Program-made: the position numbers and the translations under genes
Notes under the pieces: generated by a model
Told to the model about the DNA's origin: nothing
The model's input: the letters and a program-made list of their open reading frames with translations, nothing else
Databases searched by the model: none
Shown: positions 9,396-19,086 of the stretch, piece by piece
Layout of the letters: each line of letters begins with the position of its first letter
Position numbering within the stretch: position 1 is the stretch's first letter
Source: Bacillota bacterium
GTDB taxonomy: Bacteria > Bacillota > Clostridia > Christensenellales > Borkfalkiaceae
Assembly (NCBI GenBank): GCA_019423125.1
Contig: JAHZBZ010000009.1
Coordinates: 1 to 64,000, forward strand
Length of the DNA stretch: 64,000 nucleotides
Direction of reading: 5' to 3'

Positions 9396-10437
9396 TGCAA
9401 AGCGGAGCATTGTTTTACATTTCTTCCTTTTTTTTGTTCCTTCGGCACCGCCTTTTGCTGTTTGATTTACCCTCGTTCACCTATTTCAGACTCGGACGCT
9501 CTTTGTGACCGTACTCGGGGAGCTCGTTGTCTCGCGGCATTTCCGCCCTGTTATCGTATTCCGTTCAACACGCCCGTTTTTTCGTCTTTCACTGATCGGC
9601 GTCGGTTGTAGACTTTTTTGTCTTATGCTCACAGAAACTCCCATTCAGTCCCGTGACTTCTGTCGATCATGAGCCGTTTTATACTTTTTTCGCCGAGCGC
9701 GCAATGTTTGCGCACTTCCTATACAGCAAAGTTATCTGTTCCCCCGTTTTCACGTCGGCTTTTCGATTGAGCTTCCTCTCGCTTCGCCATGACGACTTCC
9801 TCAGCCGACGGTTTGCAAATGAAATTATTTTCCCTCCTGCTCGTCGCGCGACTTGCAGTTATCTTTATCTCGCATCGAGGCTATACTCGCCACTCCGCGA
9901 AAGTTCAAGCTTTTTATATTGCAGTGTAGTGTACACTTTTTATATATAATAAGGAAAAGCAATTTCTTTTCTACACACAAAACAATTTGCTTTAAACCTC
10001 AAAATATATCAAAGAAAATTTTTGCGCCTCTGTTTAAAGCACGATCTTTTTCTATGCGCCTATTATATTTTATCCAATCAAGTGCCAAAACGGACAAGAC
10101 GCTCCTGCCTCATCCTCTTAGCTTTTCAACACATCACGCCGAAAACTTCACGCCGCTCATGATTCCGAAAAAAACTCTCTGAAAGAACAACGATTCATTC
10201 TTGCTCAAAAATTTCGAGACGGGCAACAAAGTTTCAACCGCATATGTCCTTACAAAAACCTTCTTTGACGATCATATCTGTTGCCCTCCATGGGATGTTC
10301 AGGAATTGCTTCTTCCCCTCTCGGGCTCCCCTCGCCAAATACACAATGTCACTTGAAACCCCGCCCATCCTTCCTTGCTTATAGCGAAAGATCCGCGAAG
10401 CTCCATAGACGCATAGCTCTATGCACCCCCTGCGCAT

Positions 10438-10453
10438 TGTTTCACGTAAAACA
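10438..10453. promoter_or_regulatory. parS-like site, one mismatch
   Basis: tgtttcacgtAaaaca differs from the 16-bp parS consensus tgtttcacgtgaaaca at one position. It may be a weak ParB site. Confidence 0.5.
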
Positions 10454-12153
10454 AGCGCAAAGATTATATGTTTTTCTGACAGAATGAACAAAAATCATGA
10501 GGCTTTTTAAAGCATTCAGCCCGCCCTGCTCCGAACAACAAAGAACTCCGCCATAATTTATGGAGCGAAATCCAGCCGAGAAAACTTTTATCAGGGAGAA
10601 TACGCCGAACACTTTTAAAGGCTGATCTTCGCTTGCTCCGAAGTAAAACTCCAATCGATCAGATTTTATATTTTACAGACAGCCGTATTTTTAAAACGCC
10701 GACACCGGATTCTTTCGCCTGTAAGCATAAGCAAAAGACCCGCGACAGCCGACTTCTGTCTATATGATCAAATTTTATCAGATTAGACCGTGCACACTGC
10801 TCGCTAAACAAAATTTGTTTCGAACAACAACACCAACTTCGAAAACCGAACAAGCATACAGCGAAACACTTCGCAAGACATTTGCCCGGCCTTTACATGC
10901 CCCTTACCGCCGCATGTCCTGTTGCCGATTAAAAAATGAACCTCTCCTACAGTCATGAGATCCGCCATCGGTTCTGATTTCAAATTTTTCAAACCGTTAA
11001 CCTGAACGGAAAACAATTTCCCGCACGTTTTGAAATTCAAAATTTACAACACCGAGCGAGAACATACTGCCGTTCTTTCAAAGCAAACCCTCTGCCGCAG
11101 GCAACTCGACATTCCCGCTTTTTCATGAGAGACGGATTTTAAGTTTGATACTTGATACAAAATCGGATCTGCGATCAGGACGGTTGCGAAACACATTCTG
11201 CGCCTGAGCCAAAACAATACTCTACCCCTTCCCTATGAAAACATAGTCCTTCTCATTCGGGAACGATATCGAGCTTTCAGAGCGCGCTTATCATAAAATT
11301 GCTCAAAATTATAAAGCTAACGTCCTGCGCCAGATCTGCGCCTCGCGCGTTTTGCTTTCGCGCTCTGTCCGAAACATTTAACAATCGAAGCAAAAGCGTT
11401 CGCCGTGCTTCTCCTATAGCAATTTTAAAAACGCAATAAGCGGCGCAACAGAATTACTTTAGCGCCATCCATAAAGCAATGACCCTATGCAAAGTTTACT
11501 CAACGAATCAATTCATGCGTCAATATTATGTGCCTCTATCTTATTGGGGGAAACGAAAGAAATTGCATTCCGCATCGTTTTGCAGGGCAGCAGAACCGTT
11601 CTTCTCTGCTATTTACGCACGCCACGAAAAGATCAAAACGCATCAGTCACAATCAAGCATGTCTATACAAAGAAGCAAAGAGTAAACGCTCAATGTAATG
11701 CACCGTCCATTGCGCACGCACCCGCATTCAAAAGACCTGTAACCACTCCCCTATCACGGGTCTATATGCCCTTTGATAAAAATACTTCGGTCAAAGAACG
11801 CCATCGCGCATAAAAGCCAAAAGCAGAATTCGGCAAAGAACGCGTACAAGGAGCCTAAAAAAGGGTTCACTACATTTTGGGCATCAGAAAGCTATTTTAA
11901 TCAAAAAAATCAAAACATCCTTTGCCCCGCATCAAACATGCTATCCGAAAAAGCGCAAAACAAAAAAGCAGGCCCAAAAAAACTTGGCGATAGTTTTGTT
12001 CTTTTCATTATCTATCATATCATAAAGAAAGCAAAAACACAAGAATCTTTAAAAGATTTTTTTGAAAAGCATGATTTTTTATCCGATTTTCACCGTTTTT
12101 CACAAAAAAACCGATTAGCGCATTAAAAATTAGGCCATTTTTGCCTTGTAAAA

Positions 12154-12169
12154 TGTTTCATATGAAACC
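12154..12169. promoter_or_regulatory. parS-variant palindrome (TA centre)
   Basis: tgtttcaTAtgaaacc: the parS arms with central CG replaced by TA. It lies 32 bp from the perfect parS. Confidence 0.45.
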
Positions 12170-12185
12170 TGTCCGTTCAAAACGA

Positions 12186-12201
12186 TGTTTCACGTGAAAC
12201 A
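12186..12201. promoter_or_regulatory. perfect parS centromere site
   Basis: tgtttcacgtgaaaca matches the 16-bp parS consensus used by Bacillus-type ParB at every base. It sits in non-coding AT-rich DNA about 6.2 kb from parA-parB. By family knowledge it is a ParB loading site and SMC entry point. Confidence 0.93.
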
Positions 12202-12246
12202 ATTTATGCTTTCCAAAAATGCGCGCGCCCTATGATAGATCATAAA

Positions 12247-12262
12247 TGTTTCATATGAAACA
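12247..12262. promoter_or_regulatory. parS-variant palindrome (TA centre)
   Basis: tgtttcaTAtgaaaca: a perfect 16-bp palindrome with the parS arms and a TA centre, 61 bp from the perfect parS. Confidence 0.5.
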
Positions 12263-12436
12263 TGAAAAATTATTCGGCGCAAAATTAATAAATATTTGAA
12301 AAATATCATACAAAATCTTGCAAAGTTCTAAGTTTAAACTTTTAAATAACAGGAACGCATTATATACGATTGTATCTAGCATCTAAAGCAAATTTTAAAT
12401 GACGCATTCTTTAATGCACAAAATATTATCTCAAAG

Positions 12437-12445
12437 TTATCCACA
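12437..12445 (+). promoter_or_regulatory. DnaA box
   Basis: Perfect TTATCCACA in the AT-rich core, 236 bp from the parS site. I found no other perfect box in the desert, so on its own it does not make an origin. Confidence 0.5.
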
Positions 12446-12656
12446 TTTATTGTGTAAAAATGTTAATAAGTTTTAAAGCGCAGTATTATTTACTTGATTA
12501 GCTATAATGGCGCATAGGTATATAAATCTACATTTTTGTCCTGTTTTGCATTGTATATTTATGCATTAAAATTGCATATTCTCATGTATAATTATACATG
12601 AGTTTGCGTATATGATGCGCCAGTTCAACTATTTTGCCGCGCGAACATTTTCGCAA

Positions 12657-12670
12657 GTTTCATATGAAAC
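12657..12670. promoter_or_regulatory. parS-variant palindrome (TA centre)
   Basis: gtttcaTAtgaaac, the same TA-centred palindrome as at 12154 and 12247. It is the third copy within about 520 bp. Confidence 0.45.
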
Positions 12671-13454
12671 CGAAAAAGAACGAAAAAGTTTAAAACGGGT
12701 CTTTACGAATTCGATCACAAAAACACATCAAAATATGCTAAAATTAGAGCTGAAAAATTAATTTTTTGGGGAGAAAAAAATAAATTTTAAAATTTTATTC
12801 TGTCTCAAATCGTCTGAGAGGCTTTTTTAAAATCAATATTTTACACTTTTGCTTTTAGCGCTCATTATTTTTTTGGAGGCGCAATCAATATTTTTCGGCT
12901 TTTTTCCTATCATTAAAATCTATTTTTTAGGTATTTTTTACATATTATTTTGTGCAATATATAACATATTGATGTATTATTATTTTTTCCGATTTAGGAT
13001 CATTATAAAAGCAATAGCACCGGCTTATTTTTCAAGCAAAAGGGCTTATTTGGCTTGATCCGATGCCCCAAACAAGAAGAAAAAGCAGCTTATATCAGCA
13101 GACTAAGTATAAATAATTTATGGCGCATTGCATATTCTTAAGCGCTATTCATAATTGATATACGCTATTTACAAATTATAATTTTTATGCTTTATTTTAC
13201 TTCTAAAAGTGCAATAAAGAATTGAAGCGCAGTAGATTAAAGAGGCGCTTTATTTGTTTGCGTTTAATAATATTCTCGCGCGTTGTGTTTATGGTGCAAA
13301 TACTTAATCAAGCGCTTTAAAGAATTAATTTTTTATTGAATTATTTTGATTAAATTTTCTTATAGGATATGGAGGAAAGATATTTAAATTAAAATATATT
13401 TTTGCGCTTTTAAGTCATTTAGCATAAAACTATCAGCGCATTTTTATTTGTTTA

Positions 13455-13470
13455 TGTTTCACGTTAAACA
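13455..13470. promoter_or_regulatory. parS-like site, one mismatch
   Basis: tgtttcacgtTaaaca differs from parS by one base. It is the right-most member of the cluster. Confidence 0.5.
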
Positions 13471-15554
13471 TTGAAAATAACTGTGTTACACACATAAATG
13501 TTGATTTTTTGATATAAAGGACTATATAAATTTATCAATATATAATTGCGCTATTATTGTTTTTTGTATATAAATACTCAGCGCTATAATATTTCATAGC
13601 GTCTATATATTTTGCGTTCTTATCATAATTTGGCGCATATATTTTTCGGTAGAGGCACGCGGTAGGGGCACAAGGTAAAAAATAAAGCGCCAAAATGATT
13701 CATCCAAGTCTCCAAAAAACTGTAGGATCGATAGTAGGAATATGATTTGAGATAAAAGCTGACCTGCCCTTTATATAGCTCTGAAATGTATTAGCCGAAA
13801 GACATTTTTGCTAAGATGAAACTTCTGAATTTTCCTCCATACAAAACCAAAGCAGACAATCCAGGCTTTGACACAAACAAATCCGATTTGACTATTATAT
13901 TTTATATGCTGCAAAAATCAGAAAGCAAAGTTCTAAAACATACAAGCCCTGTATGAATTCAAAAGGAAACAAGAAGATGCGAGCGGTCTTTGAGCCTAAG
14001 GGCATTTAAAACGCTTCGCTTCAAATACGAAATACAAAACACATTCAACAAAATTGCGCCAACGGGCAAAAAAATTAATCCATAACAAAATGAAATTCGA
14101 TCCAATGCGAAAAAAAGTATGTCTGGTCGATAAAACATAAAAAGGTATGCGCCTATAAATTTTAAAAAGCGCTTTCATTGCTTTCATTGTTTCAAAAGAA
14201 AGATTTACAATTTTTTATATAGACCGACTTATTTCCGATACTTGAAAAAGATTTGATCATTCACTTGATTTTAAGTTTTAACCATTACACGATGTTTGTC
14301 CCAAAAGCAGAAGCAATAAGATTTAAGCGATTCTTTTTATATAGACTGACTTATTTATCTTGCCCAATGATAGGGAAACCAAAGATGCGTTTAAACAAAG
14401 CCGTTAAAGGATTATCTGCCCAGACAGATGAAAACGACAAGATCAGAACATAGTTTTTAATTAAATAACCGGTACATCTTGCCCCGGGATAGTTTCTTTC
14501 TGAAGGTAACTTTAAGACGCCGCTTTCGCGAATGTTTTTTTATTGTAAGAAGGCATTTCTATTTAACGTTTTTTACAAACCCCGAATCTATCGTATTAGC
14601 GAAAGGACAGGCTTTTACAAAGCATTTCAAAGGTCTTCTCATAGTCGAAAACGATTCAAAATCTTGTATTTATTTGGCGGAAGAGGATCTTCTGTAATAC
14701 GTTTTAAACCGTATTTCTTTTAAATACAGATTAGGTTATCTTCTTCAAAAAAGAATGTTAAAACAAGCCTTAATCGGGAGCACAAAACCTAGATCGAACA
14801 GTCTTCAAATGCTTAAAAAGAATATCTTATCTCTCTCGATTTTTTGTATCATCCACCAGATCGTTTCGCCTTGTCTGCCCCTTATAATAATAACTCTGAC
14901 ATCAAAGAGCAACATTCCTTATCATGATTTTTTTACAGTGGCAGGCTCTTCCCGTTTAAGATACTTGCATATAGAGATACCTACCTGATTTTTATCTTAA
15001 TTATAAAGTTTATGCGCCTCAAAACCAACGTGGCGCAATAATTAATATTAACGGTATGGAAGATAAATTTTTTATGCGCCATCAAAATTCAGCTATGCAA
15101 AAACCTTACCAAAGTCCGTTTTTATACAAAATCTTCGTTACGATAGAGAGATTTTCTTCGGCCATGCCTTCCCTTCGAGTAAAATTTTTTCTTTCCGAAC
15201 CATTATGATTCTTTTATATCAATATCTTATTTTTTTAGGAATTGTTTTAATTATATATGCAATATTTTGTGCTTAATATTATAGAGATTCAAATTAAAAA
15301 ATGTTTGCAAATCCTGACATACCGCCTCATTGCGTTCCTCTTTAAAGCAAATTCTATGAATGCTGAGCGAAAAATGATCTGACGGCGGAGAGATGCCTTG
15401 ACAAAAAATGCTTCGGGGCAGGCGCATTGATCGCAATGTGCGAAACGGTAAAACCAAACTATCCTGAGCATGGTCGCTGATTTTGCTCATTTATTCTATC
15501 CAAACAAACTAGCTTCGTCGCGGGTAGGGGGACATGTTCCGCTCCTTGTGCGTG

Positions 15555-15960
15555 CGCGCGCCCGTTTAGAACAGATTTCCGGTAAAAATCGTTCCCGTCA
15601 TAAGGAAAAGACTAATTTTTTGCCACTTCACAAGGAAGCCAACCGCAAAATCGGTTGTAATCTAGACAATTTTTCGGAAGGAGGGTTTTTGCTCCCTTCG
15701 CGCGCCCGTGCAGAACAGCGACCTAGTAAAAATCGCCCCTGCCCTAAAGGAAAAAACATATTTTTTGCCACTCCGCGCGCGCACCAAAGGCAAAATTAGT
15801 TGAGAGCAAGACAATTTTTGTCAGGAAAATCAGAGTTTTGGCCCCCATGCGAATGGATGCGCAAGGCACAAAATGAGTTAAGGGCTATACTATTTTTTTG
15901 TAGAGAGAAGCGGCCCTCTTCTCGAGTGCCCGTGCCAAACTAAATAGAATCAGTAATGTA
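15555..15960. repeat. degenerate ~144-bp repeats
   Basis: Two diverged units start with gcgcgcccgt near 15556 and 15700. Both contain cagaaca, a gtaaaaatcg block, a ttttttgccact block and a gacaattttt block in the same order. A third, more decayed partial unit follows to about 15960. No coding potential was recognised. Confidence 0.6.
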
Positions 15961-16152
15961 TCTCGTTTAAAAGGCTTATCGCAGACAGCTCCGATTTTTA
16001 AAGCTGTTTCTTTCAAAATTTATACCGCCTTACAAAATTCAACCGGACTAAAAAAGTATTTATGAGAGGGCAGCTGAAAATTTATTGACTGATCAAATGT
16101 TTTACAGAGAAAGATCTTCTCAAGGTATTTTTTGCAAGGCTCAGGGGGCGAA

Positions 16153-16264
16153 AGTACGCCGAAGCAGATTTTTTTCAAATCAAAGCTTGTTTTTTGCGGG
16201 CACAAAAGACAAAAGTCCGCAGAGGCAGATTTTTTTCAAATCAAAGCTTGTTTTGCGGGCACGA
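16153..16264. repeat. 61-bp direct repeat at the edge of the desert
   Basis: The block gcagatttttttcaaatcaa plus agcttgtttt and gcgggcac occurs at 16164 and 16225, almost identical. It abuts the broken end of the kinase remnant, suggesting a recombination boundary. Confidence 0.8.
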
Positions 16265-16624
16265 ATCGCCGACGGCGAAGCACTCTCTTTTCTGCACGCG
16301 AGCGATCTTGCCTCCCTGTTCGGGAATGCGCTGAGCAATGCGATCGAACACGAACAGACGGTGGAAGAGGAAAAGCGCTGCATTTTCCTCAAAGTCTTCC
16401 GAAAAGGCGACCTGGTCGCCGTCCACATCGAAAACTACTGCACGGCGGAACTTACCTTCGGCGGGGATCTTCCCCTGACGACCAAATACGACAAAGAAAA
16501 TCACGGCTTCGGACTGAAAAGCATCCGCTACACGGCGGAACGCTACAACGGAAGCGTCGCGGTAGGGCGGAGCGGAAATCTTTTTACGCCGGACGTTCTC
16601 TTCCCCGCGCCCCGCGAAAGATGA
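16258..16624 (+). pseudogene. AgrC-type GHKL histidine kinase, C-terminal remnant
   Basis: About 120 codons encode the end of a GHKL ATPase domain like that of peptide-sensing HPK10 kinases. DLASLFGNALSNAIEHEQ is the N-box and NHGFGLKSIRYTAERYNG the G-box, and a normal C-terminal end (LFTPDVLFPAP) is present. The membrane sensor and the first part of the catalytic domain are absent; upstream sequence is the 61-bp repeat and the desert. No start codon with a ribosome site is present. The gene appears to have been cut when the desert formed or was inserted. No partner response regulator remains. Confidence 0.75.
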
Positions 16625-16739
16625 CGCCGCAACAGTTTTTGCCGGAAAACTTCGTTTTTTTGCCATCGTCGTTTCCGTCTCCGTTTTTGTGCTATGATGG
16701 GCTCAATTCAGGGGAAGCCCCCACAAAAAGGAGGAATTT

Positions 16740-17262
16740 ATGAAGGTCACAAACTTTGGAAAAAGCAACTCCGGCGCGTTCTGACCGTCGTGTTTGCTTT
16801 TCTTCTGACGCTCTCTTGCATCGCAATGGCGATCACGACCGAATACGTCACCACCATCAACGGCTGGCTCGGGATCACCAACACGATCGCGCAAGAGATC
16901 GGCGAAGGAGAAGAGACGGATTCCATCCGCTACAAGAGCGACTATTCGTCTTTGGACGAACTGTACGCACACCAACAGGCTCTCGCGGAAGAACTTGAGG
17001 CGGAAGGGGCCGTTCTGCTCGAAAACAACGGCGCGCTCCCGCTCGAAAAGGGTGCAAAAGTCAGCCTTTTCAGCCGCTCCTCCGTGGACGTCGGTTACGG
17101 CGGGACGGGTTCCAGTTCTGTAAACAGCGCCGTCGCGATCACAATGAAAGACGCCTTTGAAAAAGACGGAAAAATGAGCGTCAATCCGACGCTCTGGACT
17201 GCATACAAGAACTATAAGACGCCCGTCGACAATCGCGTCCAATCCGGCTTCACCGGTCCTCT
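16740..17262 (+). pseudogene. glycoside hydrolase family 3, N-terminal fragment
   Basis: A good AGGAGG site precedes ATG 16740, but that frame stops after 14 codons. The recognisable protein continues in the next frame, so a one-base indel lies near 16750. The fragment has an N-terminal TM anchor (RRVLTVVFAFLLTLSCIAMAI) and the start of a clostridial GH3 protein: EGAVLLENNGALPL, then KVSLFSRSSVDVGYGGTGSSSVN. Homology ends near 17262 where another coding frame takes over. Catalytic domains are missing, so it cannot be active. It was probably a membrane-anchored beta-glucosidase-like enzyme before truncation. Confidence 0.7.
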
Positions 17263-17288
17263 CTTTTACGGACATCATTCGCTACGCC

Positions 17289-18470
17289 GTGATGGGGGAA
17301 CCTGTCTCCTTTGTCACCATGCTGATCGTCAACGTGCTCTTTGTTCTCTGCGCGCTTTCCGCCTTTTTCGGAAAGCTCCCTCCGCTTTTCTTTGCCGTAA
17401 CGGTCTCAGCGGCGGCGCTCTTTGTGATCACGAACAACGCGGAGACTACGCTCTACAATTTCACCTTTGCCCTTCAGGCGGGCGTTTCCGCGATCGGCGG
17501 CATAACGGGAACGGTCCTTGGCTGTTTGCACCGCGTCCGTCCCAGACGCATCGGAGCTCTTTTTCTCGCCTTTGCAGGCTTGCTTGCGGCGGTTTTCGGG
17601 GCGGTCCGGGGAGCGGAAACACTCGCCGCAAAAAACAGGACGCACGCCTTACCCGAACTGTGGGCGGTCCCGACCATCTATGACCGCGCCGAATGCGCGC
17701 AACAGGGCCCCATCGAAAAGACAGAGTACAAGACAAAGGCCTACGCAACGGACGGCAGAGAGGTCACAAAGAGCGCATACGTCTATCTCCCTTACGGTTA
17801 CAGCGAGAACGAGCGCTACGACATCCTCTATCTCCTCCACGGAACGGGCGACGACGAAAGTTATTGGCTGATCGACAATCCCGAAAACAAGACGATGATC
17901 GACAACCTGATCTTTTACGGCGTCATCCGTCCGCTGCTCATCGTCATGCCCACCTTTTATGTGGAAGGGGATTGCGCAAACGATCCGGACCCGCTCACCT
18001 ATTCTTTCAACGAAGAGCTTCGCAACGATCTCATGCCCGCCGTCGAGGGGAAATACTCGACCTATGCCGAGCGCTGCGATGCGGCCGCCTTTACGGAGAG
18101 CCGCTCGCACAGGGCGTTTGCGGGCCTGTCCCGCGGTGCGGTCACGACTCTTCATTCCGCCTTTTGCGGAAGCCTCGACTATTTTTCTTCTTTCGGCACG
18201 TTCAGCGCGAGCCGCACGCCCGTGGAAGAATTCCGCGCCGCCATCCAATCGGAAAAATTCAAGGATTTTTCCATAGATTACCGGTACCTTGCAAGCGGCG
18301 CGTTTGATTTCGGCCTGCACAGCCAGGTGACCGATTACAAGGCGCTTCTCAAAGTCGAGCCGCGGCTGGTGCGCGGGGTAAACACCTCTATGGACGTCTT
18401 CCCGATGCGCTACCGCTCCATGGGAAACCGGCATCTTGCCCTCTATAATTTTTTGCAGAAGATCTTTTGA
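17289..18470 (+). CDS. membrane-anchored putative esterase (CE1/esterase D-like)
   Basis: About 393 residues. The N-terminal part has four hydrophobic segments (to about residue 110). A PF00756-like alpha/beta hydrolase domain follows: VYLPYGYSENERYDILYLLHG and DNLIFYGVIRPLLIVMPTF. The nucleophile elbow is AGLSRGAV, with Ser in GxSxG form. Such domains release feruloyl or acetyl groups from plant polysaccharides or act as general esterases. The C-terminal end, where the catalytic His normally lies in an H-x-W context, reads MGNRHLALYNFLQKIF, so the His position is uncertain. The same frame stays open upstream to about 17215 with no ribosome site, and a GH3 fragment abuts it. The gene may be a deletion fusion whose own start was lost. 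Confidence 0.55.
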   Translation: MMGEPVSFVTMLIVNVLFVLCALSAFFGKLPPLFFAVTVSAAALFVITNNAETTLYNFTFALQAGVSAIGGITGTVLGCLHRVRPRRIGALFLAFAGLLAAVFGAVRGAETLAAKNRTHALPELWAVPTIYDRAECAQQGPIEKTEYKTKAYATDGREVTKSAYVYLPYGYSENERYDILYLLHGTGDDESYWLIDNPENKTMIDNLIFYGVIRPLLIVMPTFYVEGDCANDPDPLTYSFNEELRNDLMPAVEGKYSTYAERCDAAAFTESRSHRAFAGLSRGAVTTLHSAFCGSLDYFSSFGTFSASRTPVEEFRAAIQSEKFKDFSIDYRYLASGAFDFGLHSQVTDYKALLKVEPRLVRGVNTSMDVFPMRYRSMGNRHLALYNFLQKIF

Positions 18471-18483
18471 CCCGTATCATCCG

Positions 18484-18514
18484 AAAGAGGTCCGGCATCG
18501 CGCCGGGCCTCTTT
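18484..18514 (+). terminator. terminator after the esterase gene
   Basis: Inverted repeat aaagaggtccggc/gccgggcctcttt 14 bp after the stop codon. Confidence 0.7.
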
Positions 18515-18566
18515 GCGCACCGAAAGAATTTCTGCTCTCATTCGGACGCCGATTTTCGGACAAATA

Positions 18567-18595
18567 TTGACAAACATAGAATTATATTGTATAAT
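18567..18595 (+). promoter_or_regulatory. promoter of the three-gene membrane operon
   Basis: Perfect TTGACA (18567-18572), 17-bp spacer, perfect TATAAT (18590-18595), followed by AAGGAGAG and ATG 18616. It is one of the strongest promoters in the window. Confidence 0.88.
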
Positions 18596-18615
18596 CCTGC
18601 ATAAGGAGAGAGAAT

Positions 18616-19074
18616 ATGATCGAAAACGAAGCCTTGAAATTCCGATTCCGCCAAAGGCTGTGCGCAACGCTCTCGCGGCTCGCCGTTCTTTCGGCCGTGC
18701 TCTGCCTCGTGCCGCTGCTCTTCCGACTGGCGGTGGGCGCAGTCGCCTTCGGTTCGGCTGTCTTTATCACCTGCCTGGCAATCCTCTCGATCGCCAGCCT
18801 TTTTTTACTCCTGCTCAACGAGGATTTCCGCGCCCTGTTTTCCACGGAAGGCGTCGACAACGCCGTCGCGCTCTCGGAACAAGTGGATGCGTTTTACCGC
18901 ATCGCGCTGCCCGTTTTGCTCGTGCTGTGCGCGGTTTTCGCCGCCTTGAGCATCTTTCTCGCGGCAAAAAACGCCGTGCAGGCAGACCGCAGAGGAGCCA
19001 TCCTCCGCGCGTCTTTCGGCTTTGCGATCGCACTGCTCTCGGCGGTGGTCTTCTTCGTGCTTTCCGCACAGTAA
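18616..19074 (+). CDS. four-TM membrane protein, unknown
   Basis: A 152-residue protein with four hydrophobic segments (about 20-40, 43-66, 94-118 and 127-150) and a short charged N-terminus. I do not recognise a family. It is first in an operon with two further membrane proteins, spaced 12 and 16 bp, behind a consensus promoter. The AAGGAGAG site supports the ATG. Confidence 0.7.
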   Translation: MIENEALKFRFRQRLCATLSRLAVLSAVLCLVPLLFRLAVGAVAFGSAVFITCLAILSIASLFLLLLNEDFRALFSTEGVDNAVALSEQVDAFYRIALPVLLVLCAVFAALSIFLAAKNAVQADRRGAILRASFGFAIALLSAVVFFVLSAQ

Positions 19075-19086
19075 AGGGAGGGGAAT

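Larger units (their letters stand above)
8110..16084. other. 8-kb gene desert with AT-rich core
   Basis: No gene can be supported here. Open frames are short, lack ribosome sites or simply reflect repeats. Four zones are visible: 8.17-8.50 kb 47-bp repeats; 8.76-9.40 kb 290-bp repeats in a strongly pyrimidine-rich plus strand that continues to about 9.85 kb; 9.9-12 kb of moderate GC with no recognisable features; and 12-15.3 kb that is very AT-rich (around 30% GC by eye) but peppered with GCGC. parS-like sites, one DnaA box and degenerate repeats at 15.55-15.96 kb are listed separately. I saw no tRNA signatures. Confidence 0.75.

Noticed and set aside
10234..14988. Small open frames of 60-130 codons in the AT-rich desert
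   Set aside because: They are no longer than expected by chance in such composition, lack Shine-Dalgarno sites, show no familiar motifs and do not cluster as operons.
8110..16084. A prophage, insertion sequence or plasmid remnant filling the desert
   Set aside because: No integrase, transposase, replication protein or terminal inverted repeats were seen on either strand; decayed foreign DNA remains possible but unsupported.
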